Notes: generated by a model from the letters alone, not told the origin. 64,000 bases of DNA from Alteromonas sp. KC3 (GCF_016756315.1 NZ_AP024235.1:2914001-2978000); one strand, 5' to 3'. Shown: positions 20,810 to 32,685, numbered from the stretch's first letter. A program made the numbers and translations.

Positions 20810-23716
20810 TTACTCTTCAGTTTCGTTTAGCAATACAGGCTCTCCTAATCCGAGTGCCTTCAGACGCTCAAATTGTGTAGCCTTATCTCCAACCACCAAA
20901 TAAATCATGTTATCTGGGTGGATATAGGTTTGATACAAACGCTTCATATCGTCAACCGTCAACGCTTTAACTTGCTGCTCGCGCTGCATTACGTAATCGT
21001 CAGCAAACCCAAGGTCGCTAATGTTACCCACTACATTTAGTTTTGCCCCCAATGTTTCAAAGGCACGCGCGTTAGACTTAAGCGTAAAGCCCTTTGTCAC
21101 AGACAAATCTTCTGCTGAATAGTTGTTTCCGAAAGACAACAAAATATCGCGTATGGCTTCAATGGCTTCCAACGTTACGTTTGAGCGTACATTGCTTCTT
21201 AATGCAAATACGCCTGTATTCTTATCACTAGAGAATCCAGAATAGATTCCGTAGGTATACCCTTTGTTTTCACGTAATTCCTGCATTAGTTGAGAGGCAA
21301 AACCACCACCGCCTAAGCGGTAGTTCATGACACTGGCAACATAACTATCTGGGTGAGACACAGGTGGTGCTGGATGACCAAAATATAGCACTGACTGCTT
21401 TGCATCGGGCACGTCATAAAAATAAATCTTGGCTTTTTCAGCTAGCGCAACTTGAGATACTTCAGGTAACGTTACCGCTTTTGCCTTCCAATTTGTGTTT
21501 AATTTAGCCAGTGCACTGCTTACCTTCGACTGGGAAATATCCCCAGCTACATGAAGCTTGGCTAAAGTAGGCGTAAAGTTTCGCTCAAAGTACTGCTTTA
21601 AATCACTCACCTCAATGGCGGTTACGCTTTCGACTGAACCAATAACAGGTTGCGCCAATGGATGCTCTTCACCATAGAGAAGCTCACCAAACTCCACCGA
21701 CGCGATTGCACCTGGATTTGCTTTAATCTGTTTAATCTCATTGATGACATCATCTTTGGCAAGATCGAACTCTGTCGCGTCGAATCGTGGGGTAAGTATG
21801 ACTTGAGAAACAATATCCATCACTTTATCAAAGTGCTTTGACAGTGAAGTACCGCTGATAACAATGGCGTCATCGGTCGCTTGTGCGTCAAGTGAAGCGC
21901 CAAGCATCTCTATTTCCTGCTCTAACACTTCAGGTGCCTTGCTTTGTGTACCTTTAAGCAAAATACCAGACAGTAGATTAGCGACGCCTGTTTTATCTTG
22001 TGGGTCAAGCAGCATGCCGCCATCAATCTTAAGCTCGAACGCAACCAGCGGCACTTCATCGTTTTCTATGCCCGCTACGTGAATGCCAGAGTCTAGCGTA
22101 GTTTGCCACACCACCGGCGGTGTAATGGTAACTTGCTCACCATATGGCGGCTCTTTACTTCTGTCGAAACTAGAAGGGGTACGTTCGTAGTCAGCAGTGA
22201 TAGACGCATCAAAGCTCTCTTCTGCACCTGCCACAATTTGCTCTTCAACCACTGCCGCTTCTAACGAGTTATTAAGCACCAGAGATTCTTGGCCTTTTGG
22301 TACAAAGCTTGTTGCAACAAACGGCTTATCTTTTATATATGTGCTGTAAACACGCATAACATCGTCAGCACTTACTGACAATATCTTCTGCACATCTTCA
22401 CTGATGTACTGTGCCCCACCTGCAAAAATTTCGTATTGGGCCAGTTGGAATCCCTTACCAAGAACACTTGATAGCCCCTGATAGAACCCAGTTTCTTGCC
22501 CAGCTTTGATACGAGCTAAATCTTTTTCAGCAATACCGTCTTTTTCAAACGCTGCAAATGCATGGTTAATCGCCTCAGCAACCTTATTCAAGTCAGTGTC
22601 ATTGAACGCCATGACTTGTAGCTGCATTTGACCTGCTATTTCAGAATCATAGCCATACATATAAACATTGCTGGTGAGTTTTTTCTCATCAATTAGCACC
22701 TTGTTTAACGGCGCGTTTTTCCCCTGCGCTAAGTACTCGGATAGGACTTCTAATGCATAATAATCAGGGTGATATTCTGGCACCGTTGGCCACACCATAG
22801 TTAGCATTGGCGCTTGGGCAAAGTTGTCGACGTGAAAGCGTTTCACTGTTTGAGTTAACGCAGCAGGTTGCTGTGCTAAGGGCTTAATACTATTGCCAGC
22901 AGGAATTTCACCAAAATAATGCTCTACCCACGCCTTGGTCTGAGCAATATCTATATCCCCAGCAATGGTTAGCACTACATTATTGGGCACATACCATTGA
23001 TTAAAGAATTCTTTCACATCAGCTAGCGTGGCGTTTTGAAGGTCTTCTAGCGAACCAATGACCTGCCAACTGTACGGATGACCTTTGGGGTACAAGTTTT
23101 TATCAATGACATATTGATTGTGGCCGTAAGGACGGTTATCAACACTTTGACGTTTTTCATTTTTGACCACCTGTTTTTCTTTCGCAAGTACAGGCTCTGT
23201 CACGGTATTAATGAAATAACCAAGCTTATCGGCTTCTGCCCAAATCATTTTTTCTAAGGCATCAATAGGCACAGTTTGATAATAGTTAGTGCTGTCCCTA
23301 CTAGTCGACCCGTTAGCACCAGAACCGCCAATGCGCGCACTTAGTTTATCTAGTCCGCCTTTTCCTAAATTTTCTGACTCCAAGAACAACAGATGCTCAA
23401 ACAAGTGTGCAAACCCCGTTCTTCCCTCTTTTTCTCTAGCAGAGCCTACATGCGCCGTTAATGCCACGGCTGCGACAGGATCAGAACGGTCAACGTGTAG
23501 AAGTACAGTTAAGCCATTATCAAGAGTAAATCGTTCAAACTCGACATTGAACGTCGCTGAACTTTCAACGGTGGTGTCCACTTGCGAGGTTGTGGTTTTA
23601 GACCGTGATTGATCAGAGGTTAATGGTTTAGAGGTATTTGAGTGACTACAGCCAGCTATTGACGCTACTAATGCAACAGCCGCTAGCCCGGTAAAAATTT
23701 TTGAGCGTTTAAACAT
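20810..23716 (-). CDS. M16-family zinc metallopeptidase lipoprotein
   Basis: A 968-residue periplasmic or outer-membrane-anchored pitrilysin/insulinase-family protease. The start at 23716 is preferred over 23773 because it opens a signal peptide ending in SIAGC with lipidated Cys23. The N-terminal M16 unit has the inverted zinc motif HLFEH (104-108). A second, inactive M16 pair (about 540-960) includes the RNGYTYG-like substrate arginine segment (NKGYTYGIYSGF). Such proteins form a clamshell that degrades oligopeptides, possibly together with TonB-dependent uptake. An acidic and Ser/Thr-rich linker follows the lipobox. Confidence 0.9.
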   Translation of the reverse strand: MFKRSKIFTGLAAVALVASIAGCSHSNTSKPLTSDQSRSKTTTSQVDTTVESSATFNVEFERFTLDNGLTVLLHVDRSDPVAAVALTAHVGSAREKEGRTGFAHLFEHLLFLESENLGKGGLDKLSARIGGSGANGSTSRDSTNYYQTVPIDALEKMIWAEADKLGYFINTVTEPVLAKEKQVVKNEKRQSVDNRPYGHNQYVIDKNLYPKGHPYSWQVIGSLEDLQNATLADVKEFFNQWYVPNNVVLTIAGDIDIAQTKAWVEHYFGEIPAGNSIKPLAQQPAALTQTVKRFHVDNFAQAPMLTMVWPTVPEYHPDYYALEVLSEYLAQGKNAPLNKVLIDEKKLTSNVYMYGYDSEIAGQMQLQVMAFNDTDLNKVAEAINHAFAAFEKDGIAEKDLARIKAGQETGFYQGLSSVLGKGFQLAQYEIFAGGAQYISEDVQKILSVSADDVMRVYSTYIKDKPFVATSFVPKGQESLVLNNSLEAAVVEEQIVAGAEESFDASITADYERTPSSFDRSKEPPYGEQVTITPPVVWQTTLDSGIHVAGIENDEVPLVAFELKIDGGMLLDPQDKTGVANLLSGILLKGTQSKAPEVLEQEIEMLGASLDAQATDDAIVISGTSLSKHFDKVMDIVSQVILTPRFDATEFDLAKDDVINEIKQIKANPGAIASVEFGELLYGEEHPLAQPVIGSVESVTAIEVSDLKQYFERNFTPTLAKLHVAGDISQSKVSSALAKLNTNWKAKAVTLPEVSQVALAEKAKIYFYDVPDAKQSVLYFGHPAPPVSHPDSYVASVMNYRLGGGGFASQLMQELRENKGYTYGIYSGFSSDKNTGVFALRSNVRSNVTLEAIEAIRDILLSFGNNYSAEDLSVTKGFTLKSNARAFETLGAKLNVVGNISDLGFADDYVMQREQQVKALTVDDMKRLYQTYIHPDNMIYLVVGDKATQFERLKALGLGEPVLLNETEE

Positions 23717-24014
23717 GGTTCCGCTTCTTTTGTCCATAAAAGCGTTAAGAATTACCACAAAGCCTTGTAGCAAGCTACATTGACAATAATGATTAAGCCA
23801 CTCTCCTATACACGTTCGAACCGATATTCACTAAAGACTCCATCATTAACCCATTGTTTCAATGAGATTTTAACTTTCTTGGTACGTTTATAGCTGTCAT
23901 TTTAAAGACAGCTGGGGACATTGACACGAAACATATCCTTACATTTTGCTATGAACTGATAAACACAATTGACGTCGTACATCGAGATTACCTATTACAC
24001 AAGGCTGCATTTAA

Positions 24015-24653
24015 ATGTTGAACGTAAAAAAATACGTAAAAGAAAACCTCACCTTTATATTGTTTATTGTTTTGATGTTCTCCTTTAGAAGCAGTGTTGC
24101 AGATTGGTATCACGTTCCGTCAGGTTCAATGGAGCCCACTATCCAAGTAGGCGATCGCGTCGTGGTAGACAAAATGGCGTATACACTTGATATTCCCTTT
24201 ACTGACATCAGCGTTGCAAATACTGGCTCAGTGAAACGTGGCGACATTATCATTATTGACAGTGAAGCAGCACAAACTCGTTTGATTAAGCGCGTGGTTG
24301 CAGTACAAGGAGACAATATCGCTTTGCATGATAATGTGCTTCATATAAATGGAGAGAAATCGAAGCTTACACCGCTTAATGAACACGTATTTCGCGAGGA
24401 CATCCTGGCAAGTTCCCGTACCATTGCCTTAAGCCCAATTAACAGTCCTGCTTCAAGTTTCGACGACGTTATTGTGCCTGAAGGTTATGTAGTGGCAATG
24501 GGAGACAATAGAAATAACAGTGTAGACTCTCGCTATTATGGCTTTATTCCACTTTCAGAGATTAGGGGTAAAGCCACTTCAATCGCCTTTTCCGTAGACA
24601 AAGAAAATGCTTACCTACCGCGTAAAGAACGCTTTTTCGTTGCATTGGAGTAA
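24015..24653 (+). CDS. lepB: Signal peptidase I, short form
   Basis: A 212-residue type I signal peptidase with one N-terminal membrane segment (residues about 11-25), catalytic Ser38 in PSGSMEPT, the general base Lys92 in RLIKRVVAV, and the box GDNRNNSVDSRYYGF near residue 160. It cleaves signal peptides at the periplasmic face. It is much shorter than E. coli LepB (324 residues, two membrane segments) and does not sit in a lepA-lepB-rnc operon. It is therefore probably a second paralogue. There is no strong hint to a dedicated substrate in the flanking genes. Confidence 0.9.
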   Translation: MLNVKKYVKENLTFILFIVLMFSFRSSVADWYHVPSGSMEPTIQVGDRVVVDKMAYTLDIPFTDISVANTGSVKRGDIIIIDSEAAQTRLIKRVVAVQGDNIALHDNVLHINGEKSKLTPLNEHVFREDILASSRTIALSPINSPASSFDDVIVPEGYVVAMGDNRNNSVDSRYYGFIPLSEIRGKATSIAFSVDKENAYLPRKERFFVALE

Positions 24654-24680
24654 CCTTCGTTACTCCTGCTATTTTCTACT
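24647..24680 (+). terminator. Possible terminator at the end of lepB
   Basis: The stem GGAGTAAC (24647-24654) with GTTACTCC (24659-24666) and a CTTC loop overlaps the stop codon and is followed by TGCTATTTT. The T-tract is weak. Confidence 0.45.
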
Positions 24681-24856
24681 CAAATACTTTCTTTCCTTCT
24701 ACTTAGTACTACATGGTTTACACACTTTGTAACTAAGTGTCACATCTTTCCTTATTTTCACTATTGCAACTTAAGTGTAACCAATGCTATTCATAAATTT
24801 GCAACAGAACACTGCTTGCAAACACACAACAAGTAAATGGAAATAAGGAAATAATA

Positions 24857-27451
24857 ATGAAACATGGTTGTAAAATAAGTGCCATCGCAGTGGGATTGGC
24901 ATTTTCGGGATTAACTACACTGACACCTGCCTACGCGCAACAAGCTGACGAAGAAGCAGATAATTTAGAACGTATTGCGGTTACAGGCTCGCGCATTAAG
25001 CGCACTGATATGGAAGGCCCATCGCCTGTTCAATCTATTGATGCTGGCATGATTGATAGCATGGGCTATGAAAACCTCCAACAACTTCTTGAGCGTATGC
25101 CTGCGACTGGCGCAGGTACATTCTCAACACGAAATAACAGTCAAGACTCAACGGCTAATGGTGCTGCGGCGGTATCGCTTCGCGGTATGGGGCCAGATGC
25201 AACACTGGTACTTATCAACGGACGTCGCGTCGCGATAAGCTCTTTTGCAGAAAGTATCACCAATTCATTTGTTGATATTAACTCAATTCCTGTAGCAGCT
25301 ATTGAGCGTATTGATATATTAAAAGATGGCGCTTCCGCTATTTACGGCTCTGACGCGGTAGCAGGCGTTGTGAATATTGTGCTTAAGAAAGACTTTGACG
25401 GCCTTGAACTCAATGCCGGTTACGGCGGTACAACAGGCCCGAACTATGATGAAACGACAGCCAGTATTCTATGGGGTTCGCAAAGCGAAAAAAGCAGTGC
25501 GACAGTAATCATCGACTATTTTAATAATAGTACATTAGGTGCTGATGAGATGGGCCGATTTGGTACGGCCAACCAGTCACCTTATGGCGGTATGGACTTT
25601 CGTTCATCACGAGGCTACCCAGGTTATTTTTATGTAGATGGCGTGAAAACTATCGACCCAGATTGTCCACCTGAAAATGCAACTGCATCGGGCAGTTGTT
25701 TATTTGACTATGGCCCATTTGGATTGACGATCCCAGCTTCTGAACGCGTTGGTTTTATCGGGCAATTCGACTATAAAATTTCTTCTGATACCACAGCATT
25801 TTTAGAAGTTGCCATGCAACACAACACATCAGAAGCAGGTGGTGCAGCCACACCTCTAGATGAAGATGCAGGTTTGACAGTGCCGGGGTCTCATCCTAAT
25901 AACCCGTTCGGGCAAGACATTGATATTGGTCGCTATCGTCCGGTAGATGCGGGTCCTCGTCGCTGGGATATAGAGTCAGACACCCTTCGACTTGTGGCGG
26001 GTCTTCGTGGCCAAATTGCAGATTACGACTGGGAAGCATCAGTGCAAAAAGGGCGTAGCCGCTCAGAACAAAGCGGTGACCAATCACAAGGCTGGGTTCG
26101 TGTAGACTGGCTCCAAGAACAAATCAATCTTGGCAACTACAACCCTTTTGGTGGCGTGACCAACCCACAAAGTGTTATTGATGAAATTACGACTAGCCTA
26201 GTTCGTCGCGGCGAGTCGCGCATGACGAGTTTCGATGCGCATATCTCGGGTGAGGCTTTCGATTTTGGCGACGACGTCGTCATGATGGCGGCAGGTGTAG
26301 AATATAGAGAAGAAGAAGTGTCTGATGTACCAGACATTCAATTTCAACGCGGGCTAATCTTTGGTACTGAATCTGTATCTGCCGCAGCAGAGAGAGATCA
26401 ATACGCTGCGTATCTAGAACTTTCAATTCCGCTCGCCGAACAACTTGAGTTACAACTAGCGGGTCGCTACGACCACTTTAGTGACTTTGGTAGCACCACC
26501 AACCCTAAAATTGCACTTCGTTGGGCACCCAGTGATCAAGTTACTGTTCGAGGTTCATGGGCACAGGGTTTCCGTGCGCCGTCATTGGCACAGATTGGCC
26601 TAGGTCCTTCACAAAAAAGTGTTTTCTTTGTTGACCAATATCGTTGTGATGCCACAGGACAAGATTGTGATTCACTCGACTACAACATTGAGTTTGGGGG
26701 TAACCCAAATCTTGATGCCGAAGAATCTGAATCGTGGAACGTAGGTGTCATTTATGCACCCATTCAAGAATTGGGCTTAAGTATTGATGTTTGGAGTATT
26801 ACGCAAGACAACAAGATTGATGAGCAGCAATTCGGCCTAGTGTACGACGCTGAATGTAATAATCAGAACAGTACGGTTTGTGTGCGCCTTGCGCCTCAGC
26901 AAGGAGAGTCTCTCGGCGTAATCCAAAAAATATTTAACACATACCAAAACGTATCATCGCAAGAAGCATCGGGCATAGATTTCAATGCTAACTACAGTAT
27001 GGATATGAACGAGTATGGCAATGTACGTTTCAGCCTAGATTGGTCTTATCTGAACAACTTTGAGCGAAACAATCTAGATTTCACAGGAGAATACGGCTAC
27101 CCAGAACATCGCTGGTTATTTGCTACAACGTGGTCAAAAGGCGCGTTTGATGCCAACCTAAATATTAGCTTTATTGGTGAGTTTGAGGACACGCCTGACA
27201 TTAATTTCGACGGTGTACTCGACTTTGAAGAGAATACCTCTCGCACCGTAGACTCACAGATGTTGGTCGACCTGCAAGTAGGCTATAACTACAGCGACAA
27301 TCTTCGTCTTGTACTGGGTTCTAACAACCTACTTGATGAAGAGCCACCATTTGCTATTGGTAATGGCGATAGTGACTTGTATGGCTATGTAGGTGGCGTA
27401 CACAATCCTAGAGGGCGTTTCGTATACTCAAAAGTGACCTACCGCTTTTAA
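24857..27451 (+). CDS. TonB-dependent outer membrane receptor
   Basis: An 864-residue TonB-dependent receptor. The signal peptide ends near AYA|QQ (residue 27). A TonB-box-like ERIAVTG follows, then the plug domain (about 45-170) with GSRIKRTDMEGPSPVQ and VNIVLKKDFDGLELN. The beta-barrel (about 200-864) ends in the C-terminal Phe required for outer-membrane insertion. The plug type resembles the receptors abundant in Alteromonadales that take up oligosaccharides or peptides; iron is also possible. The cargo is not resolved. A strong terminator follows. Confidence 0.92.
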   Translation: MKHGCKISAIAVGLAFSGLTTLTPAYAQQADEEADNLERIAVTGSRIKRTDMEGPSPVQSIDAGMIDSMGYENLQQLLERMPATGAGTFSTRNNSQDSTANGAAAVSLRGMGPDATLVLINGRRVAISSFAESITNSFVDINSIPVAAIERIDILKDGASAIYGSDAVAGVVNIVLKKDFDGLELNAGYGGTTGPNYDETTASILWGSQSEKSSATVIIDYFNNSTLGADEMGRFGTANQSPYGGMDFRSSRGYPGYFYVDGVKTIDPDCPPENATASGSCLFDYGPFGLTIPASERVGFIGQFDYKISSDTTAFLEVAMQHNTSEAGGAATPLDEDAGLTVPGSHPNNPFGQDIDIGRYRPVDAGPRRWDIESDTLRLVAGLRGQIADYDWEASVQKGRSRSEQSGDQSQGWVRVDWLQEQINLGNYNPFGGVTNPQSVIDEITTSLVRRGESRMTSFDAHISGEAFDFGDDVVMMAAGVEYREEEVSDVPDIQFQRGLIFGTESVSAAAERDQYAAYLELSIPLAEQLELQLAGRYDHFSDFGSTTNPKIALRWAPSDQVTVRGSWAQGFRAPSLAQIGLGPSQKSVFFVDQYRCDATGQDCDSLDYNIEFGGNPNLDAEESESWNVGVIYAPIQELGLSIDVWSITQDNKIDEQQFGLVYDAECNNQNSTVCVRLAPQQGESLGVIQKIFNTYQNVSSQEASGIDFNANYSMDMNEYGNVRFSLDWSYLNNFERNNLDFTGEYGYPEHRWLFATTWSKGAFDANLNISFIGEFEDTPDINFDGVLDFEENTSRTVDSQMLVDLQVGYNYSDNLRLVLGSNNLLDEEPPFAIGNGDSDLYGYVGGVHNPRGRFVYSKVTYRF

Positions 27452-27473
27452 TGTAAAGTACATCATTTAAAAT

Positions 27474-27500
27474 AAAACGCCCACTTCCGTGGGCGTTTTC
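27474..27500. terminator. Bidirectional terminator between TonB receptor and MAPEG gene
   Basis: An 11-bp perfect stem AAAACGCCCAC (27474-27484) with GTGGGCGTTTT (27489-27499) and a TTCC loop. It lies between convergent genes and has A- and T-rich flanks. Confidence 0.85.
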
Positions 27501-27517
27501 ATATTTCACAACGTCGG

Positions 27518-27913
27518 CTAAAGCCCAAAGTGAATAAGTATCAAATTCCCTATCGCAGCACATAGCATTGCAATAAAGGTAAGGATCATTCCAGCAAAGC
27601 GCTGCCAGCTCACTCCAGCGTGTTTACCAAGACCATATGCGTGCAACACGCGACCAAACAATAACGCGCTCCCTAGCGCATGTACTGCCCACATTTGGCC
27701 TGTATTTGCCTCAAAGCATGCAATCATGATTAGAGTAATAGGAACATATTCGCTGAAGTTACCATGTGCTCGCGCTAAACGGCTCAAATCCTCATGTCCA
27801 CCATCACCGATGCCAACTTTATGCCGACGCCGTGCGCCAATCACAATTATTGATAAATAAAGGTAGCAAATACCTAACAAGCTTGCGTAAAACGCCGTAA
27901 TTGGCAAAACCAT
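27518..27913 (-). CDS. MAPEG family membrane protein
   Basis: A 131-residue four-helix membrane protein of the MAPEG superfamily (membrane-associated proteins in eicosanoid and glutathione metabolism). The signature region includes RAHGNFSEYVPITLIMIACFEANTG, read in two parts at about residues 45-70, and the R-x-LHAYGLG motif near residue 95. The start is set at 27913 because GGAG lies 7 bases before this ATG; a GTG four codons upstream is in frame. Eukaryotic members are glutathione transferases; the bacterial role is not established. Confidence 0.85.
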   Translation of the reverse strand: MVLPITAFYASLLGICYLYLSIIVIGARRRHKVGIGDGGHEDLSRLARAHGNFSEYVPITLIMIACFEANTGQMWAVHALGSALLFGRVLHAYGLGKHAGVSWQRFAGMILTFIAMLCAAIGNLILIHFGL

Positions 27914-28033
27914 GGTGTGCTCCACATGTTATTGTTATGTGCAAATCGAGACTATCAAAACCTTTATACGGTCTTGTCTAAACCCACTTCTTAAAACGTT
28001 ATTAAACGTCATCAGTTGATAAGTTACAAGCCA

Positions 28034-28062
28034 CAAAAAAGGCCGCTTTACGCGGCCCTTTT
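28034..28062 (-). terminator. Rho-independent terminator of adk
   Basis: The core stem GGCCGC (28041-28046) with GCGGCC (28052-28057) is flanked by A and T tracts, with six A residues on the plus strand giving a U-tract in the minus transcript. It lies 23 bases past the adk stop. Confidence 0.8.
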
Positions 28063-28084
28063 CTACAACTTAAAACGCGGGTAT

Positions 28085-29002
<918 letters not shown>

Positions 29003-29030
29003 AAAAAAACGGGCGTTAAGCCCGTTTTTA
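29003..29030 (-). terminator. Rho-independent terminator of htpG
   Basis: The stem AAAAACGGGC (29005-29014) with GCCCGTTTTT (29020-29029) and a GTTAA loop. The minus-strand transcript ends in a long U-tract. It lies 23 bases past the htpG stop. Confidence 0.85.
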
Positions 29031-29052
29031 CCTATTTAATATTGTTAGCGCT

Positions 29053-30975
29053 TTACTTTGCTAACTTCATCAGCAGTGTGTTCAGGTTTTGAACAAAGGT
29101 TGATGGATCTTTCAAGCTACCTTGTTCAGACAACGCTGCTTGATCGAACAATACACCAACCCACTGATTAAACAGTTCTTCATCCTGCGTATCTGCTAGC
29201 AGTTTAACTAAGCTGTGCTCCGGGTTTAGCTCGAAGTGATATTTCACATCCGGTACAGTTTGTCCGGCTGCTTGCATCAACTTCATCATTTGCGTTGTCA
29301 TGCCGTTATCGTCAGCCACGATAACCGCAGGTGAATCAGTAAGACGGTGAGTAAATTTCACATCAATAACTTTATCACCTAACGCTGCTTTAGCACGCTC
29401 TAGAACGCCTTCAACCTCTTTCTCGGCTTCTTCTTGTGCTTTTTTGGTCTCTTCGTCTTCTAAATCACCTAGATCTAAGTTTGCTTTCGCAATAGAAACG
29501 AACTGCTTTTCGTTGAACTCAGTCAAATGAGACATTAACCACTCGTCAATGCGCTCGCCCATAAGAAGTACTTCAATGCCTTTCTTACGGAAAATCTCAA
29601 GGTGCGGACTTGATTTAGCAGCTTGCAAGCTATCTGCCGTTACATAGTAAATCTTGTCTTGGCCTTCTTTCATGCGCTCGATGTAGTCAGCTAGTGATAC
29701 CGTTTGCGCATCTGAGTCACCGTGCGTTGAAGCAAAGCGCAGTAGACCAGCAATCTTTTCACGATTGCTAAAGTCTTCCGCAGGACCTTCTTTTAGCACA
29801 TTACCAAACTCGTTCCAGAAAGACTGATATTTCTCAGCGTCGTTTTTCGCCATTTTCTCAAGCATTTGCAATACGCGCTTGGTACAGCCTTGACGCAGTG
29901 CTTGTGTAATCTTGTTATCTTGTAGAATTTCGCGAGATACGTTAAGCGGTAAATCGTTGCTATCAAGCAAGCCTTTTACAAAGCGAAGGTACGTTGGCAT
30001 GAACTGCTCAGCGTCATCCATAATGAATACGCGCTGTACGTAAAGTTTTAACCCATGGCTTTGATCGCGGTTCCACATATCAAACGGTGCTTTTGAGGGG
30101 ATATACAGAAGACTGGTATACTCTGTTTTCCCTTCAACTTTGTTATGCGCCCATGCGAGTGGATCGGCAAAGTCGTGAGAAATATGCTTATAGAACTCGT
30201 TATATTCTTCATCTGAAATATCAGACTTTTCGCGAGTCCACAGCGCAGTAGCTTTGTTTACAACTTCCCACTCACCAGGCTGCGCTGCAATTTTTTCACC
30301 ATCAGGACCTTCACTTTCAGGTACTTCTTCTTTCCACATTTGAACAGGAATGCTGATGTGGTCAGAATATTTGCTCACGATAGAGCGAAGACGCCACGCG
30401 TCAGCATACTCTTTTTCATCTTCACGAAGGTGAAGGGTAATCTCTGTACCTCGAGTCGGCTTGTTGATTTCAGCGATAGTGAATTCGCCTTCACCGTCTG
30501 AAATCCACTCAACGCCCGCAGAGGCGTCAGCGCCTGCTGCGCGTGTGCGAACCGTTACTTTATCGGCAACAATAAATGCTGAGTAGAAGCCAACACCAAA
30601 CTGGCCAATTAGCTGTGAATCCTTGGCGCTATCGCCAGACAATTTACTAAAAAAGTCTTTAGTACCTGACTTTGCAATTGTACCTAGGTTAGCGATAACT
30701 TCGTCACGGGTCATACCAATACCATTATCGGTAATGGTGACAGTATTTGCTTCTTTATCTACGCTTAGTTTAACGTTTAAATCGCCGTCGTTTTCATAAA
30801 GGCTGTCATTTTCCAACGCTCGAAAACGGAGCTTGTCTGCAGCATCGGCGGCATTTGACACTAACTCACGTAGGAAAATCTCTTTGTTTGAATACAAAGA
30901 GTGAATCATTAGATGAAGAAGCTGTTTTACTTCTGTTTGAAAACCATGGGTTTCTTTGTGGGCTGCTTCAGCCAT
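29053..30975 (-). CDS. htpG: Molecular chaperone HtpG (Hsp90)
   Basis: HtpG is the bacterial Hsp90 chaperone, a cytoplasmic homodimer with an N-terminal GHKL ATPase. The start is placed at 30975 ([16 protein letters not shown]) with GGAG about 10 bases upstream; the longer frame to 31056 has an unrelated N-terminus. The protein has 640 residues (E. coli 624). ATPase motifs are [23 protein letters not shown] and [11 protein letters not shown]. Middle and C-terminal domains are complete. Confidence 0.97.
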   Translation of the reverse strand: MAEAAHKETHGFQTEVKQLLHLMIHSLYSNKEIFLRELVSNAADAADKLRFRALENDSLYENDGDLNVKLSVDKEANTVTITDNGIGMTRDEVIANLGTIAKSGTKDFFSKLSGDSAKDSQLIGQFGVGFYSAFIVADKVTVRTRAAGADASAGVEWISDGEGEFTIAEINKPTRGTEITLHLREDEKEYADAWRLRSIVSKYSDHISIPVQMWKEEVPESEGPDGEKIAAQPGEWEVVNKATALWTREKSDISDEEYNEFYKHISHDFADPLAWAHNKVEGKTEYTSLLYIPSKAPFDMWNRDQSHGLKLYVQRVFIMDDAEQFMPTYLRFVKGLLDSNDLPLNVSREILQDNKITQALRQGCTKRVLQMLEKMAKNDAEKYQSFWNEFGNVLKEGPAEDFSNREKIAGLLRFASTHGDSDAQTVSLADYIERMKEGQDKIYYVTADSLQAAKSSPHLEIFRKKGIEVLLMGERIDEWLMSHLTEFNEKQFVSIAKANLDLGDLEDEETKKAQEEAEKEVEGVLERAKAALGDKVIDVKFTHRLTDSPAVIVADDNGMTTQMMKLMQAAGQTVPDVKYHFELNPEHSLVKLLADTQDEELFNQWVGVLFDQAALSEQGSLKDPSTFVQNLNTLLMKLAK

Positions 30976-31134
30976 AATCCAATATCTCCTCATTGAATGG
31001 ATTTCGCTACTGTTAGCGAGGTGAGGACGTTGGATGCATTTTTCAACGTTTAGCACAAAAATTTATTAATTAGCGGTGAAAATTTTTGGTGCACGGCGGC
31101 TTACAGACAAATAAACCGCTGTTTGAATAGAATG

Positions 31135-31734
31135 TTAAAGCTTTCGTCTGCCTGAAAAAGCATGAGTTAACGTATTACCGTCGATATATTCGAGCTCTCC
31201 GCCCACAGGTACGCCATGAGCAATGCGAGAAGCCTCTACATTGTGAGAGGCACATAGCTGAGCAATATAGTGTGCCGTAGCCTCACCTTCAACAGTAGGG
31301 TTGGTCGCCAATATAACTTCATTGATGCCACCAGCTTGAAGTCGAGATTCAAACTCATCAAGACCAATTTCATTTGGCCCTACGCCATCAATTGGCGACA
31401 AATGCCCCATCAACACGAAATACTGACCTTTGTAGCTCAGGGTTTGCTCAATAGCTAAAACATCTTGCGGGCTTTCAACAATGCAAAGTAACCCGCTAGC
31501 CTCTCGTTCTGGATGTCGGCAGATATCGCAAAGTTCATCCTCGGTAAAGGTTCTACAGCGTTTGCAGTGATGAATATGTTCCATCGCGTTATGCAGAACA
31601 TTACTCAAGTCTATTGCGCCAGTGCGGTTTCGCTCCAACAAATGAAACGCCATACGCTGAGCACTTTTGTTCCCCACACCAGGTAAACAGGTCAATGCTT
31701 GAATAAGCTCTGAAAGTAATGGACTAAACTTCAT
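31135..31734 (-). CDS. recR: Recombination mediator protein RecR
   Basis: RecR works with RecF and RecO to load RecA onto gapped DNA. The 199-residue protein (E. coli 201) has the N-terminal HhH motif ([17 protein letters not shown]), a four-cysteine zinc finger (CKRC...CDIC, residues about 57-72), a Toprim domain beginning [14 protein letters not shown], and a C-terminal segment with [11 protein letters not shown]. In E. coli it directly follows ybaB; here about 2.2 kb of other genes separate them. Confidence 0.97.
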   Translation of the reverse strand: MKFSPLLSELIQALTCLPGVGNKSAQRMAFHLLERNRTGAIDLSNVLHNAMEHIHHCKRCRTFTEDELCDICRHPEREASGLLCIVESPQDVLAIEQTLSYKGQYFVLMGHLSPIDGVGPNEIGLDEFESRLQAGGINEVILATNPTVEGEATAHYIAQLCASHNVEASRIAHGVPVGGELEYIDGNTLTHAFSGRRKL

Positions 31735-31740
31735 AAAAAT

Positions 31741-32685
31741 TTACTGCTTTATTTGTTTATTTTGATCTGAATCTTCGCGATATTTAATCACGATACGCTT
31801 TACCTGGTCGAGTTTAACTTCATATATATTTCCACCGAATAAGCCTTTGTACTCTTCGTCAGTAAATATAAGAGTATTGTCATCATAAAACGTTACCGCT
31901 TCCTTTTGAGTAACAACACCTAAGTCAATACGCGACACATCCCCACTGAAAAAGTTGTCACCTACGAAATTCTCGAACAGCCAAAGACTGGTAGAATCGA
32001 GAAGTACCAATTTCGTTCTGTCTGGACTAATGGCAGCAGACGTGATCCAACACAATTTCTCTAGTGTTGTACACGTTTTAAACTCACCGATGAGCTGTGC
32101 ATCAAAATTTGCAGCATGGTCGCCGACCTTATAAAGCTTAGTAATGCCATCGAATGGCTTTGTGCGATTTTTAGTGAACAAGTACAAGTTACGCTTATAT
32201 TCAACAAAAGCCTCTAAGTCGTAATTTTTGTCTTCGGGTTTTACCTTCCCCTTTGCCATTTGCGGATAGGTAAATTTGATAATCTCTGCTTCAGTGGTAT
32301 CGGTTTTAATATCTATTGGGTTTTCAATTTTATATATGGTCAACCAACGACGGTCATTGTCGTTATTACCAAAATCTCCTAAGAAAAAGTGCCCAAAGCG
32401 ATTTTGGGTCATATCTTCCCAGTCGACATTTTTGGCGTTGGTTACCGTTACTTCTCGAGCAATAGTGCCATCTTTATTTAGCATATACAGCTTCGGACCA
32501 TCACCACTGTCATTGATAGCCCAAAGACGCTTATATTTATCAAATTCGATACCCGATATTTCTTTTAACTTTGGGTCGACATTAACAGTCTTCATGCTAA
32601 ATAACTCATGAACACTTAAAAAGAACGCTGCTGCCGCTATAGGCAGCAAAAAAACGGTAGAGATAACTAAGCCTTTCCTTAGCAC
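31741..32685 (-). CDS. Membrane-anchored beta-propeller-like protein
   Basis: A 314-residue protein with an N-terminal hydrophobic anchor (residues about 6-27) and a periplasmic region with repeated beta-strand motifs, for example SGIEFDKYKRLWAINDSGDGPKLY, read at about 45-68, and ISPDRTKLVLLDSTSLWLFE. This pattern resembles SdiA-regulated or phytase/lactonase-like beta-propellers, but no family can be named firmly. The start is a GTG at 32685 with AGAGG upstream. Its stop lies 6 bases from the recR start, so it may be co-transcribed with recR. It is part of the insertion between ybaB and recR. Confidence 0.7.
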   Translation of the reverse strand: MLRKGLVISTVFLLPIAAAAFFLSVHELFSMKTVNVDPKLKEISGIEFDKYKRLWAINDSGDGPKLYMLNKDGTIAREVTVTNAKNVDWEDMTQNRFGHFFLGDFGNNDNDRRWLTIYKIENPIDIKTDTTEAEIIKFTYPQMAKGKVKPEDKNYDLEAFVEYKRNLYLFTKNRTKPFDGITKLYKVGDHAANFDAQLIGEFKTCTTLEKLCWITSAAISPDRTKLVLLDSTSLWLFENFVGDNFFSGDVSRIDLGVVTQKEAVTFYDDNTLIFTDEEYKGLFGGNIYEVKLDQVKRIVIKYREDSDQNKQIKQ

